Positions 52,867-60,282 of a stretch of 64,000 nucleotides of DNA are shown piece after piece. The translations under genes were made by a program, and so were the position numbers. The stretch spans positions 1 through 64,000 of the forward strand of contig NZ_JACSQC010000006.1 of NCBI RefSeq assembly GCF_014836875.1, in the 5' to 3' direction. A model generated the notes under the pieces. That model was not told where the DNA came from. It did not search any database and saw nothing but the letters and a program-made list of their open reading frames with translations. Source of the DNA: Arthrobacter pullicola. Lineage in GTDB: Bacteria; Actinomycetota; Actinomycetes; Actinomycetales; Micrococcaceae. Every line of letters starts with the position of its first letter. Position 1 is the stretch's first letter.

Positions 52867-55257
52867 ATGAGCACGGCCACGGACCGGTCCACACAGTCGC
52901 CGGATGTACCTCCTGCGGACCGTCATGATCTCATCAGGGTGCTGGGCGCACGGGAGAACAACCTCAAGGACATCAACGTCGAGATTCCCAAACGCCGCCT
53001 GACCGTTTTCACCGGGGTTTCCGGCTCAGGCAAGAGCTCCCTGGTCTTCGCCACCATTGCCGCTGACTCCCAGCGGATGATCAATGAGACCTACAGTGCC
53101 TTCCTCCAGGGGTTTATGCCCTCATTGTCCCGCCCCGATGTGGACAAGCTGGAAGGGCTCACCACGGCGATCATCGTGGACCAGGAACGGATGGGCGCCA
53201 ACCCGCGCTCCACGGTGGGGACCGCGACCGATGCCAACGCCATGCTGCGCATCCTGTTCAGCCGGCTCGGCGACCCGCACATCGGTTCCCCCAACGCGTA
53301 TTCGTTCAACGTCCCTTCGGTGAAGGCAAGCGGCGCGATCACCGTGGAACGCGGCGGCAAGACCAAGGCAGAGAAGGCCACCTTCAACCGCCTCGGCGGG
53401 ATGTGTCCACGCTGCGAGGGCATGGGCTCGGTCAGCGACTTTGACCTGACGGCGTTGTACGACGATTCCAAGTCGATCCTGGAGGGTGCGCTGACCATCC
53501 CCGGTTACAGCATGGATGGCTGGTACGGGAGGATCTTCAGCAACACCGGCCTGTTCGATGCCTCCAAACCGATCAACCGGTTCACGAAGAAGGAACTGCA
53601 TGCCCTGTTGTACCAGGAGCCGACCAAGCTCAAGGTCGAGGGCATCAACGTCACGTTCGAAGGCCTGATCCCAAAGATCCAGAAGTCCATGCTGTCCAAG
53701 GACCGCGAAGCGATGCAGCCGCACATCCGTGCCTTTGTGGAGCGGGCGATTACGTTCTCCACCTGCCCGGACTGCGGCGGCACCCGCCTGGCCCCGGAAG
53801 CACTCTCCTCCAGGATCAAGGGCAAGAACATCGCTGACCTGTGTTCCATGCAGATCAGCGATCTGGCGCAGTGGGTCCGGGAGCTGGAGGAGCCGTCCGT
53901 CGCTCCCCTGCTCACCGGGCTGCAGCACCTGCTGGATTCCTTCACGGAGATCGGGCTCGGCTATCTCTCCCTGGAGCGCCCCGCGGGGACGCTCTCCGGC
54001 GGCGAGTCGCAGCGGACCAAGATGATCCGGCACCTCGGCTCCTCCCTGACCGATGTCACGTATGTTTTCGATGAACCAACCATCGGGCTGCATCCGCACG
54101 ACATTGAACGGATGAACCAGCTTCTCCTGCAGCTGCGGGATAAGGGCAACACGGTCCTGGTGGTGGAGCATAAACCGGAAATGATTGCGATTGCGGACCA
54201 TGTGGTGGATCTGGGCCCCGGCGCCGGCACCGGCGGCGGGGAGATTTGCTTCCAGGGCACGGTGGAAGGCCTTCGAGCCGCCGACACCATCACCGGCCGC
54301 CACCTTGATGACCGGGCCCAGCTGAAACCGGGCGTGCGGCAGCCCTCCGGTGCCCTGGAAGTCCGCGGCGCCTCCACCAACAATCTCCAGGACGTCGACG
54401 TCGATATTCCGCTGGGCGTGTTCTGTGCGCTGACAGGTGTTGCAGGGTCCGGCAAGAGTTCCCTCATCCGGGGTTCGGTCGCGGGACGCGAGGGCGTCGT
54501 CGTGATTGACCAGAGCGGGATCAAAGGTTCCCGCCGCAGCAACCCGGCTACCTACACAGGGCTGCTGGAGCCGATCCGCAAGGCCTTCGCCAAGTCAAAC
54601 GGCGTGAAACCGGCACTGTTCAGTTCCAACTCGGAAGGCGCCTGCCCGGTCTGCAACGGCGCCGGCGTGATCTATACCGACCTCGGTGTGATGGCCACGG
54701 TCGAGTCCACCTGTGAGGAGTGCGGCGGCAAGCGGTTCCAGGCGCAGGTGCTGGAGTACACCCTGGGCGGGCGGAACATCGCCGAGGTCCTGGCCATGTC
54801 CGTCACCGAGGCGGAGGAATTCTTCAGCGGGGGTGAAGCCCGGACTCCGGCGGCGCACAAGGTGCTGTCCCGGCTCGCAGACGTGGGGCTGGGATACCTG
54901 AGCCTGGGCCAGCCGCTCACTACCCTTTCGGGCGGTGAACGGCAGCGCCTGAAGCTCGCCTCACAGATGGCGGAGAAGGGCGATATCTACGTCCTGGACG
55001 AACCCACCACGGGCCTGCACCTGGCCGACGTTGAGCAGCTGCTGGGACTGCTGGACCGGCTGGTCGAATCCGGTAAGTCGGTGATCGTGATTGAACACCA
55101 CCAGGCGGTCATGGCCCACGCGGACTGGATCATCGACATGGGTCCGGGTGCCGGGCACGACGGCGGCCGGATTGTGTTCGAGGGAACGCCGGCAGATCTG
55201 GTGGCATCGCGGGCCACGCTCACCGGGGAACACCTGGCCGCATACGTGGGGGCCTGA
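52867..55257 (+). CDS. UvrA-like ABC ATPase (UvrA paralogue)
   Basis: The 796-residue protein has two UvrA-type ATPase halves: Walker A GVSGSGKSS and GVAGSGKSS, signatures LSGGESQR and LSGGERQR, Walker B VFDEPTIGLHP and VLDEPTTGLHL. Cys pairs CPRC/CPDCGG and CPVC/CEECGG are likely zinc modules. It is about 150 residues shorter than true UvrA (roughly 940-970), mostly because the UvrB-binding insert after the first Walker A is missing. Such class II UvrA proteins are linked to DNA-drug resistance or have unknown roles. The ATG at 52867 has AAGGGAG upstream; the open frame further up is non-coding. It interrupts the flagellar cluster on the opposite strand. Confidence 0.9.
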   Translation: MSTATDRSTQSPDVPPADRHDLIRVLGARENNLKDINVEIPKRRLTVFTGVSGSGKSSLVFATIAADSQRMINETYSAFLQGFMPSLSRPDVDKLEGLTTAIIVDQERMGANPRSTVGTATDANAMLRILFSRLGDPHIGSPNAYSFNVPSVKASGAITVERGGKTKAEKATFNRLGGMCPRCEGMGSVSDFDLTALYDDSKSILEGALTIPGYSMDGWYGRIFSNTGLFDASKPINRFTKKELHALLYQEPTKLKVEGINVTFEGLIPKIQKSMLSKDREAMQPHIRAFVERAITFSTCPDCGGTRLAPEALSSRIKGKNIADLCSMQISDLAQWVRELEEPSVAPLLTGLQHLLDSFTEIGLGYLSLERPAGTLSGGESQRTKMIRHLGSSLTDVTYVFDEPTIGLHPHDIERMNQLLLQLRDKGNTVLVVEHKPEMIAIADHVVDLGPGAGTGGGEICFQGTVEGLRAADTITGRHLDDRAQLKPGVRQPSGALEVRGASTNNLQDVDVDIPLGVFCALTGVAGSGKSSLIRGSVAGREGVVVIDQSGIKGSRRSNPATYTGLLEPIRKAFAKSNGVKPALFSSNSEGACPVCNGAGVIYTDLGVMATVESTCEECGGKRFQAQVLEYTLGGRNIAEVLAMSVTEAEEFFSGGEARTPAAHKVLSRLADVGLGYLSLGQPLTTLSGGERQRLKLASQMAEKGDIYVLDEPTTGLHLADVEQLLGLLDRLVESGKSVIVIEHHQAVMAHADWIIDMGPGAGHDGGRIVFEGTPADLVASRATLTGEHLAAYVGA

Positions 55258-55336
55258 CCCAGCGGGCCGGGTCCTGCCTGCGGGCGGGACCGGTTTGTTG
55301 CCCCCTGGCCTGTGTCCGGAACCTTGTTTTCTGCGG

Positions 55337-55687
55337 CTAGCCCGCGACGTCGAGGTACACGGCTCCACCGGAGGAAACCGAGGGGACGCTGCGGATCAGT
55401 TCAGCCTGCCGGCGGATCATCCGGGATTCGTTGCGCAGCTGCTGGTAGGCACGCTGCTGCGCCATGGCGAGGAGCCGGGCGCGGGTGGCGTACTGGGCAG
55501 GCAGCGGACCGAGGTCGTGCGGCGGGTGCCAGGAGCTGGCGACACTGCGGGCCTGTTCCTGGACGGTGGTCCCGTTCATAAAAGCCTCGAGATTGTCCTC
55601 AAGCTGTGTGAGGACCTCATCCCAGCGCTCGAGGTCTGTGGGAATCACTTCTCCCGTATCAGAAAGTTCCACAGGTTCAGCCGACAC
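55337..55687 (-). CDS. FliT-like flagellar chaperone candidate
   Basis: The 116-residue mostly helical protein (LERWDEVLTQLEDNLEAFMNG, YATRARLLAMAQQRAYQQLRNESRMIRRQAELI, seen as two helices) sits directly after fliS with an 11-base overlap. Position and size fit FliT, the FliD chaperone, but sequence similarity is too weak to be sure. GTG start. It is the last gene of the fliC-side cluster before the UvrA-like gene, which converges on it. Confidence 0.65.
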   Translation of the reverse strand: MSAEPVELSDTGEVIPTDLERWDEVLTQLEDNLEAFMNGTTVQEQARSVASSWHPPHDLGPLPAQYATRARLLAMAQQRAYQQLRNESRMIRRQAELIRSVPSVSSGGAVYLDVAG

Positions 55688-56117
55688 CGAGGGTCCCGCC
55701 TGTTCCGGCCGGGGACGGTGCGGGCGCGTGGGTGGGGAGCTGGGCGGCGGCCTCGTGCCAGGCTGCGCGCAGCGGTTCCAGCAGGTTGATGCACTCGCGG
55801 GTTATCGCCGGGTTGTGCTGCAGGTTCGCCTCAACCATGGCCTTCATCACGTAGCCGTAAATGGCCTGGAGATTCTCGCCGCCCTCCCACTCGTCGACCT
55901 TGAGGGTTCCGCTGAGCTCGGCAACGATCGCCTGGGCATGGATCAGCTGCTCGGAGGCGGCCGGCCAGTTTCCGGCCTGCTGGGCGGCTTCGGCCCGGTT
56001 CAGGTCCAGCAGCATCCGGTCGTAAAGCATGGTCAGCAGCCGGACCGGAGAGGCGGACATGACGGCGTCCCGGATGTATTCGGCGCGTTTGGCCTGCAGT
56101 CCGTAACTCACGGTCAC
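55677..56117 (-). CDS. fliS: Flagellin export chaperone FliS
   Basis: FliS (146 residues) binds flagellin in the cytoplasm. The start AKRAEYIRDAVMSASPVRLLTMLYDRMLLDLNRAE and NLQAIYGYVMKAMVEANLQHNPA are typical of the four-helix bundle. In B. subtilis FliS also helps FliW-flagellin regulation. GTGA overlap with fliD. Confidence 0.94.
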   Translation of the reverse strand: MTVSYGLQAKRAEYIRDAVMSASPVRLLTMLYDRMLLDLNRAEAAQQAGNWPAASEQLIHAQAIVAELSGTLKVDEWEGGENLQAIYGYVMKAMVEANLQHNPAITRECINLLEPLRAAWHEAAAQLPTHAPAPSPAGTGGTLGVG

Positions 56118-57454
56118 TTGCTGCCCGAGTTGGAGCTATTGAGCGCAGCCAGCTGGCCGGTCAGCCAGTCCTGCTGGGTCTGCAGCTGGCTGAGTTTCAC
56201 TTCAAGGTTCCCCCAGATCAGTTTGAGCGTGGATTCACGGCTGGCCAGCCGGCGGTCCCAATCTTCGATCTGGGTGTTCAACGCTTTGAGCACCGACTCC
56301 TGGCCGGTGATCCGCTGGGTGATGAGGCCGTCATACTTGTCCGAGGCCACTTTGCCGGCGGCCTCAACGCGGCCTGCGATGACCTGCAAGGCGGCCTGGG
56401 TCTTCACCGGGTCGGCTTCCATGGCCGCCGCGAACTTCTCGGCATCGAACTCGACGGTGCCGTCTTTAGTGATGACGACGCCGATCTCCGACGGTGAGCG
56501 GCCGTCCAGCGGTGAGGTGGCGGCTTCCATCAGCTGGCGCTTAATGTCCCGGATGCCGGCATCGCCGGTAAACAGTCCACCAGAGGCGCTGCTGCTGCCG
56601 GAACTGGTGGAGACCGAAACCGCACTGTTCTTATTGATGAAGGCAAACACATCGGCCAGTCCTGCGACCAGGTCTGCGGCGACCTTGGAAATGGCTTCAT
56701 CGTCCCGGGCAACGGTCAGGGTAACGGCGGTGTTGGCCGGCGTATTGGCCGCCAGGGTGATATCCACCCCGGGCATCAGGCCCTTGAAAGTATTGGTGGA
56801 AGAGGTGATCTCCTGCGCGGCCGGGGTGCCGGCCCAGAGGGTGAGCTTGGCATCCTGACCCGGTTTGAGGACGTCCAATGCCCCGCCATCCAGGCTGGCA
56901 GTGAAGGCACCTTCGGTTCCGGTCTTCGTCGCAGTGAACTGCACCCGATACTGCTGGACACCGTCAACGCTGCCAGTGGCGATTTTGACTCCGGTGACGC
57001 CGAGGTTGGCCTTGTTCACCTCGCTGATGACTTCATCCATGGATTTGTCCGTGGTGTCGAAGGAGGTGGTGGTTCCATTCGCGGAGATGGCCAACACGCT
57101 CGCCGATGGCCAGGCTGCCATGGCTTTGGAGAGTGAGACCTGTGCGGTGGCGGTCTGGGTCACGGAGACATCCAGCGAGCCCGCTGCCGCTCCAGCACCG
57201 ATTGTGGTGGTGACCTTGTCTGAACTGCTGGTGGCCATATAGAGGTCGGTTCCGGCAGGTTTGGCCGTCTTGGAGGCAGCTTCGGCCAGGGAGGCGATCT
57301 TGGCGTTCAGCGACTGCAGCGCCGTGGTGAAGAGCTGGGTGGTCGTGACTTTGTTCTTGAGCAGCAGCTGCGGCCGGGCTTCGATGTCCATAAGCTGCTT
57401 GATCATCTCGGTGGTCTTGATACCGCTGATGATCCCGTCGATGCCTAGCGCCAT
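56114..57454 (-). CDS. fliD: Flagellar filament cap protein FliD
   Basis: FliD (446 residues) caps the filament. The N-terminal IDGIISGIKTTEMIKQLMDIEARP and the C-terminal coiled coil (DGLITQRITGQESVLKALN, DWDRRLASRESTLKLIWGNLE) match the family. The central head contains several Ala/Thr-rich beta stretches. AGGAG ribosome site. It lies 193 bases after fliC, with a hairpin between. Confidence 0.94.
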   Translation of the reverse strand: MALGIDGIISGIKTTEMIKQLMDIEARPQLLLKNKVTTTQLFTTALQSLNAKIASLAEAASKTAKPAGTDLYMATSSSDKVTTTIGAGAAAGSLDVSVTQTATAQVSLSKAMAAWPSASVLAISANGTTTSFDTTDKSMDEVISEVNKANLGVTGVKIATGSVDGVQQYRVQFTATKTGTEGAFTASLDGGALDVLKPGQDAKLTLWAGTPAAQEITSSTNTFKGLMPGVDITLAANTPANTAVTLTVARDDEAISKVAADLVAGLADVFAFINKNSAVSVSTSSGSSSASGGLFTGDAGIRDIKRQLMEAATSPLDGRSPSEIGVVITKDGTVEFDAEKFAAAMEADPVKTQAALQVIAGRVEAAGKVASDKYDGLITQRITGQESVLKALNTQIEDWDRRLASRESTLKLIWGNLEVKLSQLQTQQDWLTGQLAALNSSNSGSK

Positions 57455-57526
57455 GCCGATGCTCCTAAAAGGTGTCCCTCCGGTGCCACCGGGAGGTCTT
57501 GGTAAAACACTTCAGGCAGGGAACGG

Positions 57527-57572
57527 GCTGGCGGGAAAAGTGTGAGGTCCAAGTCATTCTTCTCCCGCCAGC
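57527..57572 (-). terminator. Hairpin between fliC and fliD
   Basis: Fourteen-base arms (57527-57540 and 57559-57572, core GCTGGCGGGA, one G-U pair) with an 18-base loop lie 75 bases after the fliC stop. A smaller near-palindrome (CCTCCGGTGCCACCGGGAGG, 57478-57497) follows. They probably reduce read-through from fliC into fliD. Confidence 0.5.
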
Positions 57573-57647
57573 GGCCATTCACCTGCCGGTCAAGCGGTTA
57601 GTGCTTGTGCGGTGCTGCCGGGGGCCGCACCGCGGATGAATCCGCTA

Positions 57648-58511
57648 TTACTGCAGGAGCTGCATCACGCCGGAGTTCATCTGGTTGGCCTGGGCCAGCA
57701 TTGCGGTAGCGGCCTGGGAGAGGATCTGGGACTTGGTGAAGTTACCCATTTCCGCTGCCATGTCGGTGTCGCGGATGCGGGAGTTGGCGGCCGAGAGGTT
57801 CTCGACAGACACCGCGATGGAGCGTGCGGTGGATTCCAGGCGGTTCTGCTGTGCACCCAGGTCTGCGCGCGCTCCGGAAACAGCCGTGATGTGCGTATCC
57901 AGAGTTTCAATGGCCGCGGAGGCCAGGACCTGGTTTGCAGGCTGGTCAGCGCCCACGGTGATGTCGATACCCTTCACAGCGGTAGCTACTGCTTCAATGT
58001 CGGTCAGCGTGATGGTGATTTCGTTGGTCGCAGCCGCATTGCCTTCCGAACCGACCTGGATCTTCAGCGCATTGGCCGGCAGGGACGCAGCATTCGTCAG
58101 CAGGTTGATGCCGTTGAAGTTGGTTCCCTTTGCGATGCGGTCCAGCTCACCACCCAGTGCGGTGATTTCCTTCTGGATGGCCGTACGAGACTCGCTATTG
58201 TTCGTAGCACTCGCGCCCTGTACGGACAGGTCACGAACGCGGTTCAGGATGTTGTGCACCTCAGTCAGGGCGCCTTCAGCGGTCTGGATGAGGCTGATGC
58301 CGTCCTGCGCGTTGCGGCCAGCCTGGGTCAGGCCGGAGATCTGATTCTTCAGGCCTTCGGAGATAGCCAGACCGGCAGCATCGTCAGCCGCACGGTTGAT
58401 GCGCAGACCGCTGGAGAGGCGCTCCACCGACTTGGCCTGGTTCGCCTGGTTCAGGTTCAGGTTACGCATCGCGTTGAGCGACGAGGTGTTAGTTGCAATT
58501 GTGAAACCCAT
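57648..58511 (-). CDS. fliC: Flagellin
   Basis: This short flagellin (287 residues) has the conserved N-terminal D0/D1 (TNTSSLNAMRNLNLNQ, SVERLSSGLRINRAADDAAG, NILNRVRDLSVQGA) and C-terminal D1/D0 (LGAQQNRLESTARSIAV, NSRIRDTDMAAEMGNFTKSQIL). Only about 60 residues lie between, so D2/D3 are essentially missing. The RBS GGAGG is 8 bases before the ATG within a predicted CsrA site. It is expressed from a FliA-type promoter. Confidence 0.97.
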   Translation of the reverse strand: MGFTIATNTSSLNAMRNLNLNQANQAKSVERLSSGLRINRAADDAAGLAISEGLKNQISGLTQAGRNAQDGISLIQTAEGALTEVHNILNRVRDLSVQGASATNNSESRTAIQKEITALGGELDRIAKGTNFNGINLLTNAASLPANALKIQVGSEGNAAATNEITITLTDIEAVATAVKGIDITVGADQPANQVLASAAIETLDTHITAVSGARADLGAQQNRLESTARSIAVSVENLSAANSRIRDTDMAAEMGNFTKSQILSQAATAMLAQANQMNSGVMQLLQ

Positions 58512-58519
58512 GATGAATT

Positions 58520-58563
58520 CCTCCGTGAGTGGGCGATAACTACGAGGCCCATCCGTGGGCCTC
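58520..58563 (-). promoter_or_regulatory. Predicted CsrA-binding leader of fliC
   Basis: On the minus strand GAGGCCCA/TGGGCCTC (58556-58563 with 58544-58551, 8 bp) has apical CGGA (58552-58555); read as a hexaloop it is C-ACGGAU-G, 7 of 8 bases of the known CsrA core CARGGAUG. A second site, CACGGAGG (58520-58527), is the Shine-Dalgarno itself. This copies the layout of the B. subtilis hag leader. Confidence 0.7.
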
Positions 58564-58572
58564 TACCCGTAG

Positions 58573-58599
58573 TTATCGACCCTCCCTGCGCGGGTGTTA
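58573..58599 (-). promoter_or_regulatory. FliA-type promoter of fliC
   Basis: Minus-strand CTAAC (TAAC at 58596-58599) - 15 bases - GTCGATAA (58573-58580). The predicted start point near 58566 gives a leader of about 55 bases that begins just before the GGA hairpin. Confidence 0.65.
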
Positions 58600-58657
58600 G
58601 GAATTCAGGAAAGTTATTTCCGGTCTTTTGAGACCTGAGACACAGCAGCTGCAGTAA

Positions 58658-59587
58658 TTAGGACACAGCAGTGTTCAGCAGGCCGTGTCCACCCGGGGCA
58701 GCGAACCCGGTGGGATGGAAATGCGGGTCGTGGCGGGTGAGCCCGCCGGCAGTCCATTCCGCCACCGAGGACAGGTAGGCGTTCCGCCGGGCCGGGGAAA
58801 TCCGGGACTCAATCGGAGCCGGGGTGCCGGTATCCGAGTAATGGGTACCCAGACCGTCGCGCAGCAGGCGGACCGCTTCGGCGCGCTGCTGGGAGACCGC
58901 GGAGTGGGTAGCTCCCAGCTCAGCGGCCAGCTCCTTCACGGACCGGTCATGGAAGTAGACCTGCTCCACGATGTAGCGCATCTTCTCCGGCAGGGCAGCG
59001 ACAGCTGCCCGCAGATACTTCATATTCTCGGCATTCAATACCGAGCCTTCCGGCGACGGCAGGTCGCTGACCAGGGAATCTGAGGCGGCATCATCAAGGT
59101 GGGACACAGTGCGTGAGGCGTCCGACAGGGCGTCCTCGGCGGTACTGCGGTCAACACCCAGGGCAGAAGCAATTTCATCGACCTTCGGGCTCCGTCCGAG
59201 CGCCCCAGTCAGAGCTTCCTTTACTGCCAGTGTTTCCTTGATGCGTTTCCGTGCCGTCCGGGTAGCCCAGTCGTTCGAGCGCATCTCGTCGGCGAAAGCG
59301 CCAACGATGCGCCGGCGCGCGTACGCACCGAAGGGCACACCCAGCTCCGCATTAAACGAGTCAGCAGACGTGATCAGGGCTATTGCCCCGACCGATGCCA
59401 AATCGTCCCGGGAGAGATGTGTCACCTTGGCACACACCTCTGAGACCAGATATCCGACCAGCGGTAAGTTCTCCACAACCAGCCGGTTGCGTTCTTCACG
59501 ATTCAAAATATGGACCCCCAAGTCCTTGTTCCCCAACAAAATACGCTTGCCGTTAGGACAGAGGCTGAGTCCTCCGGGAGATTCCAT
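58658..59587 (-). CDS. fliA: Flagellar sigma factor FliA (sigma-28 type)
   Basis: The sigma factor shows region 2 (ENLPLVGYLVSEV, HLSRDDLASVGAIALITSADSF, RRRIVGAFADEMRSNDWATRT), region 3 (RKRIKETLAVKEALTGALGRSP, IASALGV) and region 4 (LPEKMRYIVEQVYFHDRSVKELAAEL with ATHSAVSQQRAEAVRLLRDGL). The start is uncertain: the ATG at 59587 gives 309 residues; a TTG at 59506 (NREERNRLVVENLP, 282 residues, GGGGG upstream) matches family N-termini better; an ATG at 59611 is also open. It is divergent from flgN and presumably reads all CT(A/T)AC-N15-GCCGATAG promoters here. Confidence 0.88.
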   Translation of the reverse strand: MESPGGLSLCPNGKRILLGNKDLGVHILNREERNRLVVENLPLVGYLVSEVCAKVTHLSRDDLASVGAIALITSADSFNAELGVPFGAYARRRIVGAFADEMRSNDWATRTARKRIKETLAVKEALTGALGRSPKVDEIASALGVDRSTAEDALSDASRTVSHLDDAASDSLVSDLPSPEGSVLNAENMKYLRAAVAALPEKMRYIVEQVYFHDRSVKELAAELGATHSAVSQQRAEAVRLLRDGLGTHYSDTGTPAPIESRISPARRNAYLSSVAEWTAGGLTRHDPHFHPTGFAAPGGHGLLNTAVS

Positions 59588-59616
59588 ACTTTGGCGTAAT
59601 ACGTGCAACATACCAC

Positions 59617-59643
59617 TAACATTGGTAGTGCAACCGCCGATAG
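59617..59643 (+). promoter_or_regulatory. FliA-type promoter of flgN-flgK-flgL-fliW
   Basis: CTAAC (TAAC at 59617-59620) - 15 bases - GCCGATAG (59636-59643). The leader to the flgN ATG is about 120 bases and holds several GGA triplets, including GCAGGATGTG and the Shine-Dalgarno GCAGGAGGTG, but not in obvious hairpin loops. Confidence 0.65.
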
Positions 59644-59768
59644 GTGTGTCTGACGGATTAAAAGTTTTTCGGCCTGTGAAGGCGGGTGTCTTGAAACCGT
59701 TGCAGGATGTGATTCCGCATCCATCGGAAGACAAAACACTCGCGTAGACCGCAGGAGGTGAGCTAGAC

Positions 59769-60254
59769 ATGGGTACCCAGAAACTGTCCGCATTACTCTG
59801 GGAAGAACGGGAGCTGTTGGAGCTCCTGACCTTCAAGCTCGAGGAAGAACAGCTGCTCCTGACCTCAGGGAAAACGCGCTGGCTCCAGCACGCCACCCGG
59901 GAAGTGGAGCAGGTCCTTGACCGCCTGCGAATCGCGAATCTGGCCAGGACGGTGGCCGTTTCCGAACTCGCGGAGGAGTGGGGCATAGCCGAAGATGCAA
60001 CTCTTCGGCAGATCATTGCCGCCGCGCCTCCAGGACCGTGGACTGAGATTTTCACGGCCCATCTTCAGGCAATGACGGAACTTACCGTGAGGATCCGCGA
60101 CCTGCGGGACACGAACGAACAGTTCCTCCGTACGGCTGCGCGTTCCGCCCAGGAAACCCTCGCGGGCCTGGGCACGGAGAGCAAAACGTACACCTCCAGC
60201 GGCAACTCTGCCGGCCCGGGGAACAGCGCCCGCATAGTGGACAAGCAACTCTAG
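59769..60254 (+). CDS. flgN: Flagellar hook-filament junction chaperone FlgN
   Basis: FlgN (161 residues) is the export chaperone of FlgK and FlgL, encoded next. It is nearly all helical: LSALLWEERELLELLTFKLEEEQLLL, RWLQHATREVEQVLDRLR, LTVRIRDLRDTNEQFLRTAA are characteristic. Strong ribosome site GGAGGTGAG. Confidence 0.88.
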   Translation: MGTQKLSALLWEERELLELLTFKLEEEQLLLTSGKTRWLQHATREVEQVLDRLRIANLARTVAVSELAEEWGIAEDATLRQIIAAAPPGPWTEIFTAHLQAMTELTVRIRDLRDTNEQFLRTAARSAQETLAGLGTESKTYTSSGNSAGPGNSARIVDKQL

Positions 60255-60282
60255 AGACCGTGAACAAAGGAATCATCACGCC

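Noticed and set aside
52597-55336. UvrA-like gene as a mobile-element cargo
   Set aside because: No inverted repeats, target duplications, transposase or integrase remnants were seen on either side, and its base composition looks like the neighbours.
59643-59768. GGA triplets in the flgN leader as CsrA sites
   Set aside because: GCAGGATGTG resembles the CsrA consensus, but the GGA falls in a possible stem rather than a loop and no convincing hairpin exists, so it was not listed as a site.
59612-60055. Upstream extension of the fliA frame to 60055
   Set aside because: It runs opposite flgN and through the flgN promoter, and the residues have no sigma-factor similarity.
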